A stretch of 64,000 bases of DNA, taken from an uncultured Clostridia bacterium. Lineage in GTDB: Bacteria; Bacillota; Clostridia; Oscillospirales; Acutalibacteraceae. Every line of letters begins with the position of its first letter. Positions within the stretch are counted from its first letter, which is position 1. Shown here one piece after another: positions 8,281-16,531 of the stretch. Under the pieces are notes generated by a model. It saw only the letters and a list, made by a program, of their open reading frames with translations. It did no database searches and was not told where the DNA came from. The translations under genes and the position numbers were made by a program. The stretch covers positions 62,001 to 126,000 of the forward strand of contig CAMHEZ010000002.1 in NCBI GenBank assembly GCA_946184295.1. The letters run 5' to 3'.

Positions 8281-8846
8281 GCCTCATCGCTCCCATCTTC
8301 CTGCGAGGGCACGCGATAAAACGTGACCTTGATCTTGCCGTAACGGTATTCCCGGTCAATGCGGAAATCCCCCACCGCTTCGGGCAATGCCTCATCCAGC
8401 GGCGATTCACAAATCATCACGCCGGTCGGCTTCATCACCGCCGCCACCGATGGCAGCACCGATTGCAGAATGCCTTTGCCGTAGGGCGGGTCGAGAAAGG
8501 CAAAGTCGAATTGCTCTCTGCCCACACGGGGCTTCAGATACATCAGCGCGTCACTCTGCACGATTTCCGAAGCGTTCATCATGCCGCAGCTCCTGACATT
8601 CTCCCTGACCACAGCGATCGACTCGGCGGCAGCGTCCACAAAGACGGCGCTTGCCGCACCGCGGCTGAGCGCTTCAATGCCCATCTGTCCGCTTCCCGCA
8701 AACAGGTCGAGCATCCGGCGGCCCTCGATATCAAATTGAATCACGCTGAAAATCGCTTCTTTGACCCGGTCTGTAGTGGGTCTGACGTCGTTGCCCTCCA
8801 AGGTTTTCAGACGATGACCTCTTGCGGAGCCTGTGATGACTCTCAT
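8277..8846 (-). CDS. rsmD: RsmD, 16S rRNA (guanine966-N2)-methyltransferase
   Basis: AdoMet-dependent methylation of G966 in helix 31 of 16S rRNA. Visible motifs are RVITGSARGHRL at the N terminus, RPTTDRVKEAIFS, the AdoMet-binding LDLFAGSGQMGIEALSRG near residues 48-65 and the catalytic DPPYG. ATG 8846 was chosen because it sits eight bases after AAAGGAT; the upstream in-frame TTG at 8855 overlaps that site. It is the first gene of an operon with coaD. Confidence 0.96.
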   Translation of the reverse strand: MRVITGSARGHRLKTLEGNDVRPTTDRVKEAIFSVIQFDIEGRRMLDLFAGSGQMGIEALSRGAASAVFVDAAAESIAVVRENVRSCGMMNASEIVQSDALMYLKPRVGREQFDFAFLDPPYGKGILQSVLPSVAAVMKPTGVMICESPLDEALPEAVGDFRIDREYRYGKIKVTFYRVPSQEDGSDEA

Positions 8847-8887
8847 CGGCAGCAATCCTTTCGCAAAGTAAATTGACTGTGTCGTGT

Positions 8888-8916
8888 ATTATACAACATA
8901 TTTATGCTTCTGTAAA
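8888..8916 (-). promoter_or_regulatory. Promoter of rsmD-coaD operon
   Basis: On the minus strand TTTACA (8911-8916) and TATAAT (8888-8893) lie 17 bases apart, about 35 bases before the rsmD Shine-Dalgarno site. Confidence 0.75.
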
Positions 8917-8997
8917 GTCTTTCTCAACAATTATGTCGAATGTCACAAAACTTTCGGTTTTTGTCGAAGCATTGTTCTTATTTTTTTTGAATGTGTT

Positions 8998-9900
8998 TCA
9001 AGCCTTACCGTTGTTCTCTTGTTTGCGGCATTGCGAGGGCGTCTGGTTGAAGTGCTTTTTGAAAGTGCGGTTAAAATAGGAAATATTGTTAAATCCCACA
9101 TCGTAGGCAATTTCGATGATGGGCTTGTCGGTGAACCGCACCATAGACATAGCTTTGGACATACGGTATTCGATGACATAGTCAATACACGACAATCCCG
9201 TGATACTCCGGAAGAGACGCGACAGTCCCGTTTCGCTCATGTTGACCACATCGGCCAGTTTGGCCAGCGTGATATTCTCGCCGTAATTTTCTGAAATATA
9301 ATCCACCACCCGCCGTACCGTTTTGACGTCGCTGCCTTCCATGGGCTTGTCGTAGATCTCGATGAATCCGTATTGGAGCAGCCGAAACAGCAGGTCGCTG
9401 ATAAGGCTTTTGAGTTTGATTTCAAAAAAAGGGATACGGTTCTGATAAACATAAAACATCTCGTCCAGAATCTGTTTCAATTCGCGGTAATGTTCATTTT
9501 CGATACGAACGAGGCAGTAATCGTTGCAGCTGCCGCCCAGCATCGGGGAAAAATAGCTGGACGAACAGATGTCTACCGCAGTGGTATTAATCATATTGAG
9601 CGAAATAAGATAGGAAACGGCGATGAAATAATGCTCCGGTGAAGCGAGATGGAAGGAATGCAGCGCCCACGGCATCATGACAAGAATATCGCCGAATCGG
9701 AGATCGATTTCCTTGCCTGACACACCGTAGCGGCAGTGACCGCAATCGACATACACCACTTCGATTTCCTCGTGGCAGTGCAAAGGAAAGGAGGCATACA
9801 GGTGAGGCATATCGGTTCCGTAAATCGTAAAGGGCAGCAGCACATCGCCGTGCTGCTTTTGCTCAATATAGGGAGTAATATCTTTTTGATGAGGATCCAT
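8998..9900 (-). CDS. AraC-family transcriptional regulator
   Basis: One-component regulator with an N-terminal cupin-like sensing domain (PLHCHEEIEVVYVDCG near residues 40-55, with paired His for the barrel) and a C-terminal double helix-turn-helix (about residues 195-292). The latter carries ITLAKLADVVNMSETGLSRLF and AYDVGFNNISYFNRTFKKHF. Such proteins usually sense a sugar or small molecule and activate a neighbour. I chose ATG 9900 because GGAGG lies 11 bases upstream; in-frame starts further up (9918, 9924) would contain that site. It is divergent from the MATE pump, with two matching repeats in the shared region, so the pump is its likely target. Confidence 0.9.
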   Translation of the reverse strand: MDPHQKDITPYIEQKQHGDVLLPFTIYGTDMPHLYASFPLHCHEEIEVVYVDCGHCRYGVSGKEIDLRFGDILVMMPWALHSFHLASPEHYFIAVSYLISLNMINTTAVDICSSSYFSPMLGGSCNDYCLVRIENEHYRELKQILDEMFYVYQNRIPFFEIKLKSLISDLLFRLLQYGFIEIYDKPMEGSDVKTVRRVVDYISENYGENITLAKLADVVNMSETGLSRLFRSITGLSCIDYVIEYRMSKAMSMVRFTDKPIIEIAYDVGFNNISYFNRTFKKHFNQTPSQCRKQENNGKA

Positions 9901-9946
9901 TGTTTTGTTCGCCTCCATTGACAAAATCGTTCCGCTGCATTGATGT

Positions 9947-10010
9947 AATAGTGCAATATTTATGAAATATTCAATTGGATGATAACGATATCAGATAAAA
10001 TAGTGCAATA
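9947..10010. promoter_or_regulatory. Two direct repeats, probable AraC-regulator sites
   Basis: AATAGTGCAATA occurs at 9947-9958 and again at 9999-10010, 52 bp apart (about five helical turns), both followed by AT-rich TTATGA-like bases. They lie between the divergent araC-type gene and the MATE promoter, the second copy 18 bases before the -35 element, as expected for an activator. Confidence 0.6.
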
Positions 10011-10027
10011 ATTCATAAGAATACTGC

Positions 10028-10056
10028 TTGATTCGTGCTTCTAATGAGATTATAAT
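10028..10056 (+). promoter_or_regulatory. Promoter of the MATE transporter gene
   Basis: TTGATT (10028-10033) and TATAAT (10051-10056) are separated by 17 bases. The expected start near 10063 gives a leader of about 108 bases. Confidence 0.75.
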
Positions 10057-10170
10057 ATCCTCGAAGCGTGAAGTCAATAGATGAAATTATTTTTATCATT
10101 GTTAAATATTTATATGAACTTTGCGGTAAATTTTATGTAATTCTCTTTCTTGCAAAAGGAAGTGTTCTCT

Positions 10171-11571
10171 GTGACAGACAAAGAGGAAAAGACCCCGTCG
10201 GCTGAAAATCCCCCGGACGATGTCATGCACGCCTCGGTGCTGAAGCTGGCCTGGCCGATTTTTGTGCAGGCGCTGCTGGCGATGTTTCTGGGCTATGCGG
10301 ATACGCTCATGCTCAGCGGATACAACCAGACGGCGGTTGGAGCCATTGGCAATGCCAATCAGATACTCGGCTTTCTGACGCTGGCTTTTACGATTATTTC
10401 CAGCGCGAGCGGTGTGGTCGTGGCGCAGTATCTGGGCGCGAAGCAGAAAGACAAAATCAATCAGATTTACACAGTGTGTATTGCCTTTAATCTGATGGTG
10501 AGCCTGGTCATCAGTCTGCTGGTGTTTTTTGGCAGCAAGATGCTGCTGACACTGCTGCATACCCCGACCGAAATGATGCCGGACGCCATCAGCTACATGA
10601 AGATTGTGGGCGGATTTATCTTCCTTCAAGCAGTACTGGATACCATGTCCCGGATTTTTCAGAGCAACGGCAAGACGGTATTTGGCATGGTCATTTCATT
10701 GGGAATCAATGTCATCAATGTGGGCGGCAACTATCTTTTTCTTTACGGTCCGCTCCGGGCACTGGGTCTAGGCGCTTCCGGTGTGGCGGTTTCCACCACG
10801 ATCAGCCGTGGCGTAGGACTGCTCATGGCCTTTGTGTTATTCGGTCTGTTTATCGACGGCAAAATATCCGTCCGTTATCTGCGGCCTTTCCCAAAAGATA
10901 TTCTCAAAACGCTGCTGCGCCTTGGCATTCCCACAGCGGGCGAGAGTATTTCCTACAACATCTCTCAGCTCTTTGTCACAGGCTTTGTCAATACGCTTGG
11001 TATTGTGGCCATCAATACCAAGATTTATGCCGGTATTCTGAGTAATTTTGCCTATCTCTACTCCATTTCCGTGGCAATGGCAACAACCATTATTGTGGGA
11101 CACGCGGTGGGTGCCGGGGATTACGATTTTGCCTACAGGCGTGTCAACAAGACCATGCGCAGTGCGCTGGTGATTTCGGTTGCGATTGCGTGTGTCAATT
11201 TCTTCATCAGCCCGTTCACCTTCGGGCTGTTCACCGCCAACCCCGACATCGCCGACATCAGACCGCAGATCATGGCGCTGGGGCAGCAGGTCATGTTCAT
11301 CGCCATCTTTCTGGAGATGGGGCGTACCAGCAACCTCGTGATTATCAACAGTCTGAAGGCTTCGGGTGACGTCAAGTTTCCAACGTACCTGGGGATTGTT
11401 GCCATGTGGGGCTGTTCTGTGGTAGGCGGCTACCTGCTGGGAATCGTGTGCGGTTTCGGCCTGCGCGGCATCTGGGTGGCGATGGCGGCAGATGAAATCG
11501 TGCGTGGCATTGTGGTGGCGATTCGCTGGCGGCGCGGCACCTGGCGCGGAAAACGTGTGGTCAGTGATTAG
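10171..11571 (+). CDS. MATE family efflux transporter
   Basis: Polytopic inner-membrane pump of the multidrug and toxic compound extrusion family, exchanging Na+ or H+ for drugs or metabolites. About 12 hydrophobic segments are visible in two related halves; the first half opens with VLKLAWPIFVQALLAMFLGY and contains the MATE-typical A-x(3)-G-N and GVxVAQYLGA blocks. Length is about 466 aa. The start is taken as GTG 10171, eight bases after AAAGGAAG; a TTG at 10150 precedes that site. It is divergent from the AraC regulator and followed by its own terminator. The substrate cannot be predicted. Confidence 0.93.
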   Translation: MTDKEEKTPSAENPPDDVMHASVLKLAWPIFVQALLAMFLGYADTLMLSGYNQTAVGAIGNANQILGFLTLAFTIISSASGVVVAQYLGAKQKDKINQIYTVCIAFNLMVSLVISLLVFFGSKMLLTLLHTPTEMMPDAISYMKIVGGFIFLQAVLDTMSRIFQSNGKTVFGMVISLGINVINVGGNYLFLYGPLRALGLGASGVAVSTTISRGVGLLMAFVLFGLFIDGKISVRYLRPFPKDILKTLLRLGIPTAGESISYNISQLFVTGFVNTLGIVAINTKIYAGILSNFAYLYSISVAMATTIIVGHAVGAGDYDFAYRRVNKTMRSALVISVAIACVNFFISPFTFGLFTANPDIADIRPQIMALGQQVMFIAIFLEMGRTSNLVIINSLKASGDVKFPTYLGIVAMWGCSVVGGYLLGIVCGFGLRGIWVAMAADEIVRGIVVAIRWRRGTWRGKRVVSD

Positions 11572-11625
11572 CTGACGATTTATTTCTTAAAAAGACTTTC
11601 CGGATAAAACCTCACCATAACCAAG

Positions 11626-11670
11626 CAAAGCGGCGTTTGCCCTGATACAGGCAAGCGCCGCTTTGTTTTG
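11626..11670 (+). terminator. Terminator of the MATE gene
   Basis: CAAAGCGGCG and CGCCGCTTTG frame an inner TTGCC/GGCAA hairpin, followed by TTTT. Confidence 0.85.
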
Positions 11671-11726
11671 ATAATTTGGAAAGATTGATTTTCAAACAAT
11701 AAACTGTTTCGTGAAACCTTTGTCAA

Positions 11727-12413
11727 CTAATCTCTCATCAAGGCACTCAATTTCCACGTACCCTCGGATTTGACAAATTCCACCGTACTGCGGGTGATAC
11801 CGTATTTTTTGACACACGCGGGCGTATGGTCGGAAGTGACACGAATCCTCGATCCGCCGTCCAACACATAGCGTTTGCTGGACTCGATCGACTTTCCACC
11901 TGCTCCCACCACAAAATAAAGACCGTCATTTTTGGTGATAAAGCAAACATTGGCTTCTTTTAAGAACTCGTTTGCTTTTGCCGTCTTCATATGCTCTTTG
12001 GTAAAGCGGCTGAGCTTCCGGTACGTGCCAAAGCGCTTGTCTGTGATTTTGTACCACAATGTATCTTCCTGCTCTGTCCCCACCAACTCACCGTTTTCAT
12101 CGGTTTCCACTTCAATACCGCCAAAAACTGTATCCGCGCCGACATTCAGAACTATATTTTCATTTGCCGTCTGTGAAGGGACTTTTGTCGCCTTGGTTTC
12201 GCTGGTTTCTGTTTTGTCGTTTTTTTCAGCTCCGTCCGAAATCTTTTCGTCCGAAACCGCCGCCGTAGTCTGAGACTGGGAAACGGTCTCCTGACCGGTC
12301 GTTTTTCCGCCGGCACAGCTGCACAGCAGCGATACTGCGAATAACGCTGCCATCGCCGCCAATGTGATACGTTTTTTTCCCTTGATTGTGATACTGATAC
12401 TTTGATACTCCAT
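11727..12413 (-). CDS. Predicted lipoprotein, unknown function
   Basis: A secreted protein of 228 aa anchored by lipid. After a basic start and a hydrophobic stretch (about residues 17-32) the lipobox LLCSC places the modified cysteine near residue 33. A Ser/Thr/Lys-rich linker (about 40-85) leads to a globular C-terminal half with WYKITDKRFGTYRKL and a final TVEFVKSEGTWKLSAL that resembles small NTF2/DUF-like extracellular domains. I do not recognise the family. The start ATG 12413 follows GGGAGG by 14 bases, which is long. The neighbours (MATE pump, glgB) suggest no role. Confidence 0.7.
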   Translation of the reverse strand: MEYQSISITIKGKKRITLAAMAALFAVSLLCSCAGGKTTGQETVSQSQTTAAVSDEKISDGAEKNDKTETSETKATKVPSQTANENIVLNVGADTVFGGIEVETDENGELVGTEQEDTLWYKITDKRFGTYRKLSRFTKEHMKTAKANEFLKEANVCFITKNDGLYFVVGAGGKSIESSKRYVLDGGSRIRVTSDHTPACVKKYGITRSTVEFVKSEGTWKLSALMRD

Positions 12414-12622
12414 GGTAGTATGTCGTTCCTCCCGAACCGATGAAAAAATGCCGATGGCAATTTTTCATCTTCTCACCTGTTATTAGTATACACCAAAATC
12501 TTCCCGGGTAAACAGTTATTTCAAATGTGTAACTATTTGTAAATAAAATGATAACAAAATAATAACAAATTAAAACAACAAACCGGGAGCGTCGTTACAA
12601 GAATCATGCCAAAGGTGCTGTC

Positions 12623-14542
12623 TCACATTTCCTGCATATCATTGTCAGTTTCGGTTTCTGACGGCTCCTCCTGAAGCAGGAAGATATGGCCCGAAAGCGG
12701 CGCGAGCTGCACCGTCACGCTGAACGGAAATTCCTTGTGGGGATAGGGAGAGACTTCCTGTTTGACATTGTGAGTCAGTCCCTCACCGCCGTACTGCACG
12801 TCGTCCGTACACATCAATTCCTCGATGGTACCGCGGTGCTTTAATCCCAGAATGTATTGGTACTGGGGATTGGTGGAAAGATTGAGCGCCACCACGACCT
12901 CCTGACCGCCGCCGCGACGGATATAGGTGAAGATGTTGTTGTAATCGTCCTTGCGGTCCAGCCATTCAAAGCCGACGCCGTTGTAATCCATCTCCCACAG
13001 GGAGGGGTACCAGCGGTAGATCTGGCTCATCTCTTTGAAGAAGGCAAAAAATTTACCGTTGTATTCATTGCCCAGCTCATACCAGTGCAGTTCCTCGGTG
13101 ATTTTCCACTCGTCGAGTTGCGCAAACTCATTTCCCATGAAGTTGAGTTTCTTGCCGGGGTGGGTGAACATATACACATACAGTGCGCGGCACTGAGCGA
13201 ATTTCTGCTTGGTATCCCCCCACATCTTGCCGAGAATTGACTTCTTGCCGTGAGATGATTCGTCGTGAGAGAAGGGCAGCAGATAGTTTTCCGCATTGTA
13301 ATAATCCATGGAGAAGGTGATCTTGTCGTGACTGCCGCGGCGGAAGAAGGGGTCAAGCGAGAAATATTTGAGCGTGTCATTCATCCAGCCCATGTCCCAC
13401 TTGTAATCGAAGCCCAGATGCCAGTGATCGGCATAGCGGGAAGTGACGTTGTAGTAAGTGCTGGAATCCTCCGCGATAAGCATGACTTCAGGCAACACCT
13501 CATGCAGCTCATCGTTGAAGCGGCGCATAAATTCCACAGCGCCCTGATTGACGCCCCGCTCGCTCTGCCCCTGCCAATAGATGATATTGCTGACCGCGTC
13601 CACGCGCAGGCCGTCGAAATGATAGGTATTCAGCCAGAAATAGGCCGACGACAGCAGAAAGCTCTGCACTTCGCCCTTGTAGAAATCGTAATTGTAGGAA
13701 TCCCATTCGCTGTTGGCCATATAATCCATGGGATACTCATACAGCGGGGTACCGTCAAAGCGCCCCAGACCAAAGCTGTCGCGCACGAAATGCACCATGA
13801 CAAAATCCAGAATGACGCCAATGCCCTTGCTATGGCAGATATCAATCATTCTGACCAGCTGCTGCGGAGAACCGTAACGGGAGGTCGCGGCAAACATGCC
13901 GCTGACATGATACCCCCAGGAACCGTCAAACGGGTGTTCTGTTACCGGCATGATTTCGATGTGGGTAAAGCCGTTTTCGAGGGCATAATTGGCCAGTCGT
14001 TCGCCGATTTCGTCGTAGGTGTACCAGCTCTGCTCGGTGCTGCCCGCACGCTTGCGGCACCATGCCCCCAGATGGACTTCATAAATATTGAGCGGCTTTT
14101 CAAAGCAGCGGGAACGTGTGCGCAGCCATTCGTCATCGTGAAATGCGCTTTCGTCGATATCCATGATGACGGAAGAATTGTAGGGTCTGCGCTGTCCCAT
14201 AAAGGCGTAGGGATCAGACTTGTCACACACGCTGCCGCCCGCCTGCCAGATACGGTATTTGTAAAGCTGCCCCCGGCAAGCGCCGGGCACAAAAACCGAA
14301 TAAATGCCAAGATTGTCAATTTTATGGAGGATGTGCGTGTTTTCGTTCCAGCCGTTGAAGTCGCCGATCACGGCGATTTTGACGGCATACGGCGCATACA
14401 CCGAGAAACGCACGCCACAGATGCCATCCTCACAGGAAAAATGCGCGCCGAGGTGATGATGAGCCACCAACGCCCTGCCGCCGTGGAACGCATCCAGCAA
14501 TTGCTGTCCCACCCGACTAAATTCATCTTTCATATTTCTCAT
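12623..14542 (-). CDS. glgB: GlgB, 1,4-alpha-glucan branching enzyme
   Basis: Makes alpha-1,6 branches in glycogen by cutting and transferring an alpha-1,4 chain. An N-terminal CBM48-type domain (FSVYAPYAVKIAVIGDFNGW near residues 46-65) precedes a GH13 (beta/alpha)8 barrel. Catalytic motifs are DGLRVDAVSNI (nucleophile Asp), MLIAEDSS (acid/base Glu) and FSHDES (transition-state Asp). The C-terminal beta domain follows. The start ATG 14542 lies six bases after GAGAGGT. No other glg gene is visible nearby; the gene has its own upstream extended -10 element, TGATATAAT. Confidence 0.95.
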   Translation of the reverse strand: MRNMKDEFSRVGQQLLDAFHGGRALVAHHHLGAHFSCEDGICGVRFSVYAPYAVKIAVIGDFNGWNENTHILHKIDNLGIYSVFVPGACRGQLYKYRIWQAGGSVCDKSDPYAFMGQRRPYNSSVIMDIDESAFHDDEWLRTRSRCFEKPLNIYEVHLGAWCRKRAGSTEQSWYTYDEIGERLANYALENGFTHIEIMPVTEHPFDGSWGYHVSGMFAATSRYGSPQQLVRMIDICHSKGIGVILDFVMVHFVRDSFGLGRFDGTPLYEYPMDYMANSEWDSYNYDFYKGEVQSFLLSSAYFWLNTYHFDGLRVDAVSNIIYWQGQSERGVNQGAVEFMRRFNDELHEVLPEVMLIAEDSSTYYNVTSRYADHWHLGFDYKWDMGWMNDTLKYFSLDPFFRRGSHDKITFSMDYYNAENYLLPFSHDESSHGKKSILGKMWGDTKQKFAQCRALYVYMFTHPGKKLNFMGNEFAQLDEWKITEELHWYELGNEYNGKFFAFFKEMSQIYRWYPSLWEMDYNGVGFEWLDRKDDYNNIFTYIRRGGGQEVVVALNLSTNPQYQYILGLKHRGTIEELMCTDDVQYGGEGLTHNVKQEVSPYPHKEFPFSVTVQLAPLSGHIFLLQEEPSETETDNDMQEM

Positions 14543-14706
14543 AAAAACACCTCTCGCTTTGCCAATTGCTGCTTGAACGGTTCCACAATCATAACTATTA
14601 TATCATGCGTCATTTGCGGCGATTTGTCAATTGACCAGTTGTAAACTTTTCCCGCCGATCAGGCAAAAACTTTAGATGAAATGTTTTTGGGAGAGCGCTT
14701 GGCAAA

Positions 14707-15162
14707 TTATTCTGAAGAAGCAGCCTGTTCCTTCAAAAAGGAACAGATATCATCAATGGCCTGCTTGCTCCGATAGAACAAGGTTCTTTCGGACAAATGC
14801 AGTTCCTCGGCAATGTCCATAAATTCCTTGTCTTCCATATAGCGAAGATAGAGTACCCTGCGTCCGTCTTCGTTTTTGACGGTTTGCAGCAGATCCAGCA
14901 GACGGTGTTCCGCCTGCTCACGTTCGCAAATCAACGCTGTGTAGCGGCAGATTAATCCGTCCATCAGTTCAATGGCGCGTTCCACATGATTGGCAATGTC
15001 GCCATTGTTGACCGCGACGCCATCTGTCACGACAGCCTTGATGTAATTCATGTCCTGACGCTTGTCCTGTATTTTGTGTCGCAGTCTTTCACAATCGCGC
15101 TTGAGCCTTCTGTATTCTCTCAGACGCGCTTTTGCTTCAGTTTGCCACTCATTTTTTGCCAT
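14707..15162 (-). CDS. Phage-type transcription regulator, ArpU/RinA-like with sigma-70 region 4 fold
   Basis: A 151-aa protein. The N-terminal half is a charged helical coil (REYRRLKRDCERLRHKIQDK); the C-terminal 60 residues look like sigma region 4 (RRVLYLRYMEDKEFMDIAEELH, then LSERTLFYRSKQAIDDI). This plan fits the DUF1492/ArpU/RinA proteins that switch on late genes in Firmicutes prophages. The start ATG 15162 was chosen for the perfect GGAGG nine bases upstream. It overlaps the preceding zinc-ribbon gene by 14 bases and is the last gene of a small operon controlled by the S24 repressor. No late phage genes are adjacent. Confidence 0.75.
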   Translation of the reverse strand: MAKNEWQTEAKARLREYRRLKRDCERLRHKIQDKRQDMNYIKAVVTDGVAVNNGDIANHVERAIELMDGLICRYTALICEREQAEHRLLDLLQTVKNEDGRRVLYLRYMEDKEFMDIAEELHLSERTLFYRSKQAIDDICSFLKEQAASSE

Positions 15163-15331
15163 GTGCTGCCTCCTGATCGGCGAGTTGTTTGATGTGGAAA
15201 ACAATGCTGCGCAGTTTTCTCAGAATCCGGAGCTTTTCGGCGCAGTTTTCACACATGCGCCTTTCGCGATAGATTTTTACGCCGCAATAGATACAGCGGT
15301 CGTTTCCTGTGCTTGTCCTGCAACGGTTCAT
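15149..15331 (-). CDS. Small zinc-ribbon protein of the prophage-like operon
   Basis: About 60 residues with two Cys pairs, CIYCG and CENC, spaced as in a zinc ribbon, followed by a basic helix (AEKLRILRKLRSIVFHIKQL). Its function is unknown; small zinc-binding proteins next to ArpU-like genes occur in Clostridia prophages. I take ATG 15331, though only a weak purine run precedes it. The frame stays open up to GTG 15523, which has a perfect GGGAGG, so a 124-aa product is an alternative. The last 14 bases overlap the next gene. Confidence 0.5.
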   Translation of the reverse strand: MNRCRTSTGNDRCIYCGVKIYRERRMCENCAEKLRILRKLRSIVFHIKQLADQEAAHGKK

Positions 15332-15458
15332 CTGTTTTTCTCTCTCTGTACGGCATCGGGTCGTTGTCGTCCCATGCGGGCGGCGCGGCGGCCGGTCTTC
15401 GATGGGAACGCCCGGTGACCTCAAACCGTTCGTACGGATTTGGCGGCTGTTTTGGCAA
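15249..15458 (-). CDS. Possible small Pro/Arg-rich protein, overlapping frame
   Basis: A 69-codon frame starting with TTG 15458, ten bases after AAAGGAGG. Its first 40 residues (PPNPYERFEVTG, then PPAWDDNDPMPY) look more protein-like than the competing frame, but its tail is the shadow of the zinc-ribbon gene. Either two genes overlap by 83 bases or one gene changes frame near 15340. The function is unknown. Confidence 0.35.
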   Translation of the reverse strand: MPKQPPNPYERFEVTGRSHRRPAAAPPAWDDNDPMPYRERKTDEPLQDKHRKRPLYLLRRKNLSRKAHV

Positions 15459-15597
15459 ATGTCGTTTTCCTCCTTTTCACGCGTTCTTGTTGTCCCGGAA
15501 TGGTCGATGTGTGGGATTTTCACAGTAGCATACCTCCCAAAGTGAATGATTTTTTTGCGTTGACGAATCCAGCTAAAGGAATAATAAAAGCGTTGTC

Positions 15598-15700
15598 AAT
15601 TCCTTTAAAAGAACTTTTGAGAATATTTTAATTCCTTTGCAGGAATTTGTCAAGTGTTTTTTGTTGGGACAAGCTTACATAAAATTCCTCAAAGGGAATT
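15598..15700. promoter_or_regulatory. Operator cluster of the S24 repressor
   Basis: Two good palindromes, AATTCCTTTGCAGGAATT (15630-15647) and AATTCCTCAAAGGGAATT (15683-15700), share AATTCCT half-sites 53 bp apart. A weaker copy starts at 15598 and a half-site AAAGGAAT lies near 15574. The first fills the 17-base spacer of the leftward promoter; the second ends eight bases before the rightward -35. This is the geometry of a phage immunity switch. Confidence 0.8.
15625..15653 (-). promoter_or_regulatory. Leftward promoter of the small prophage-like operon
   Basis: On the minus strand TTGACA (15648-15653) and TAAAAT (15625-15630) are 17 bases apart, and the spacer is exactly the palindromic operator. 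A bound repressor would exclude RNA polymerase. Confidence 0.8.
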
Positions 15701-15708
15701 TTTACAGC

Positions 15709-15737
15709 TTGACATCATTCATTCCATATGTTAGAAT
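15709..15737 (+). promoter_or_regulatory. Rightward promoter of the repressor gene
   Basis: TTGACA (15709-15714) and TAGAAT (15732-15737) are separated by 17 bases, immediately downstream of the operator at 15683-15700. Autoregulation is likely. Confidence 0.8.
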
Positions 15738-15768
15738 CAAATCATATGAATCAGAATGAGGGGTTAGT

Positions 15769-16461
15769 ATGTCATTTAACGAATTTATCAATCACCGACG
15801 GAAAGAAATGAGTCTGACGGTTGATGATCTGGTGGAGCGTTCGGGTCTGCCCAAGGGCACGGTGAGCAAAATTACCGCCGGCATCAATCAAAATCCCAAG
15901 CTCAGCACGATCGAGGCACTCTGCCGGGCCCTTCATTGTTCGCTCGATGACGCGTTAGGGCTGTCGGCCGCTCCGGCTGACGCATTTACCCGTCGTGAAA
16001 AAGAATTTGTTAAAAAATACCGCACGCTCGATGAGTACGGCAGGGAAATGATGGATTCGGTTTTGGAAATTGAATATCGCCGCTGCCGTCCTGCGCTCAG
16101 AATGCTGGCGCTGCCGTTCTACGCGATGTCCGTATCGGCCGGCTTTGGCAATCCGCTGGATGAAACCCCTTCGGAGGAAATCGAAATCACAGATACGCCG
16201 GAGCATCGCCAAGGCAGCTTCGCCGTCAGAATCAGCGGCGATTCCATGCTGCCGCAATTCCGTGACGGCGACAGGGTACTGGTCAGGGAGCAGCAGTCGG
16301 TGGAGATCGGCGAGATCGGCATTTTTGTGCTCAACGGCGAGAGCTTTATTAAAAAGCTGGGCGTAAATGAGTTGATCTCACTGAATCCTCACTATCCGCC
16401 CAAGCCTTACAGCGCGGCGGACAGCATTATCTGTTGCGGCAAGGTGTTGTGCAAATTATAA
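15769..16461 (+). CDS. XRE-S24 self-cleaving repressor (CI/LexA-like)
   Basis: A 230-aa phage-type repressor. The N-terminal helix-turn-helix (about residues 12-65) contains LTVDDLVERSGLPKGTVSKI. The C-terminal S24/LexA protease domain has the nucleophile Ser in ISGDSMLPQF and the general-base Lys in SFIKKLG. The cleavage dipeptide Ala-Gly is visible in VSAGFGN, between the domains. By analogy with LexA and CI, RecA filaments formed after DNA damage should trigger self-cleavage and release the operators at 15630 and 15683. ATG 15769 follows GAGGGG. A bidirectional terminator separates it from the convergent Ro60 gene. Confidence 0.93.
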   Translation: MSFNEFINHRRKEMSLTVDDLVERSGLPKGTVSKITAGINQNPKLSTIEALCRALHCSLDDALGLSAAPADAFTRREKEFVKKYRTLDEYGREMMDSVLEIEYRRCRPALRMLALPFYAMSVSAGFGNPLDETPSEEIEITDTPEHRQGSFAVRISGDSMLPQFRDGDRVLVREQQSVEIGEIGIFVLNGESFIKKLGVNELISLNPHYPPKPYSAADSIICCGKVLCKL

Positions 16462-16478
16462 AAAAAACATAAAAAACA

Positions 16479-16527
16479 GTCCCCGAAAGGTTCAGCCATA
16501 ATGGCTGTTCCCTGCGGGGACATTTTT
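16479..16527. terminator. Bidirectional terminator between repressor and Ro60 gene
   Basis: GTCCCCG (16479-16485) pairs with CGGGGAC (16515-16521), with an inner CAGCCAT/ATGGCTG stem, and A/T runs on both sides. Confidence 0.8.
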
Positions 16528-16531
16528 GAAT

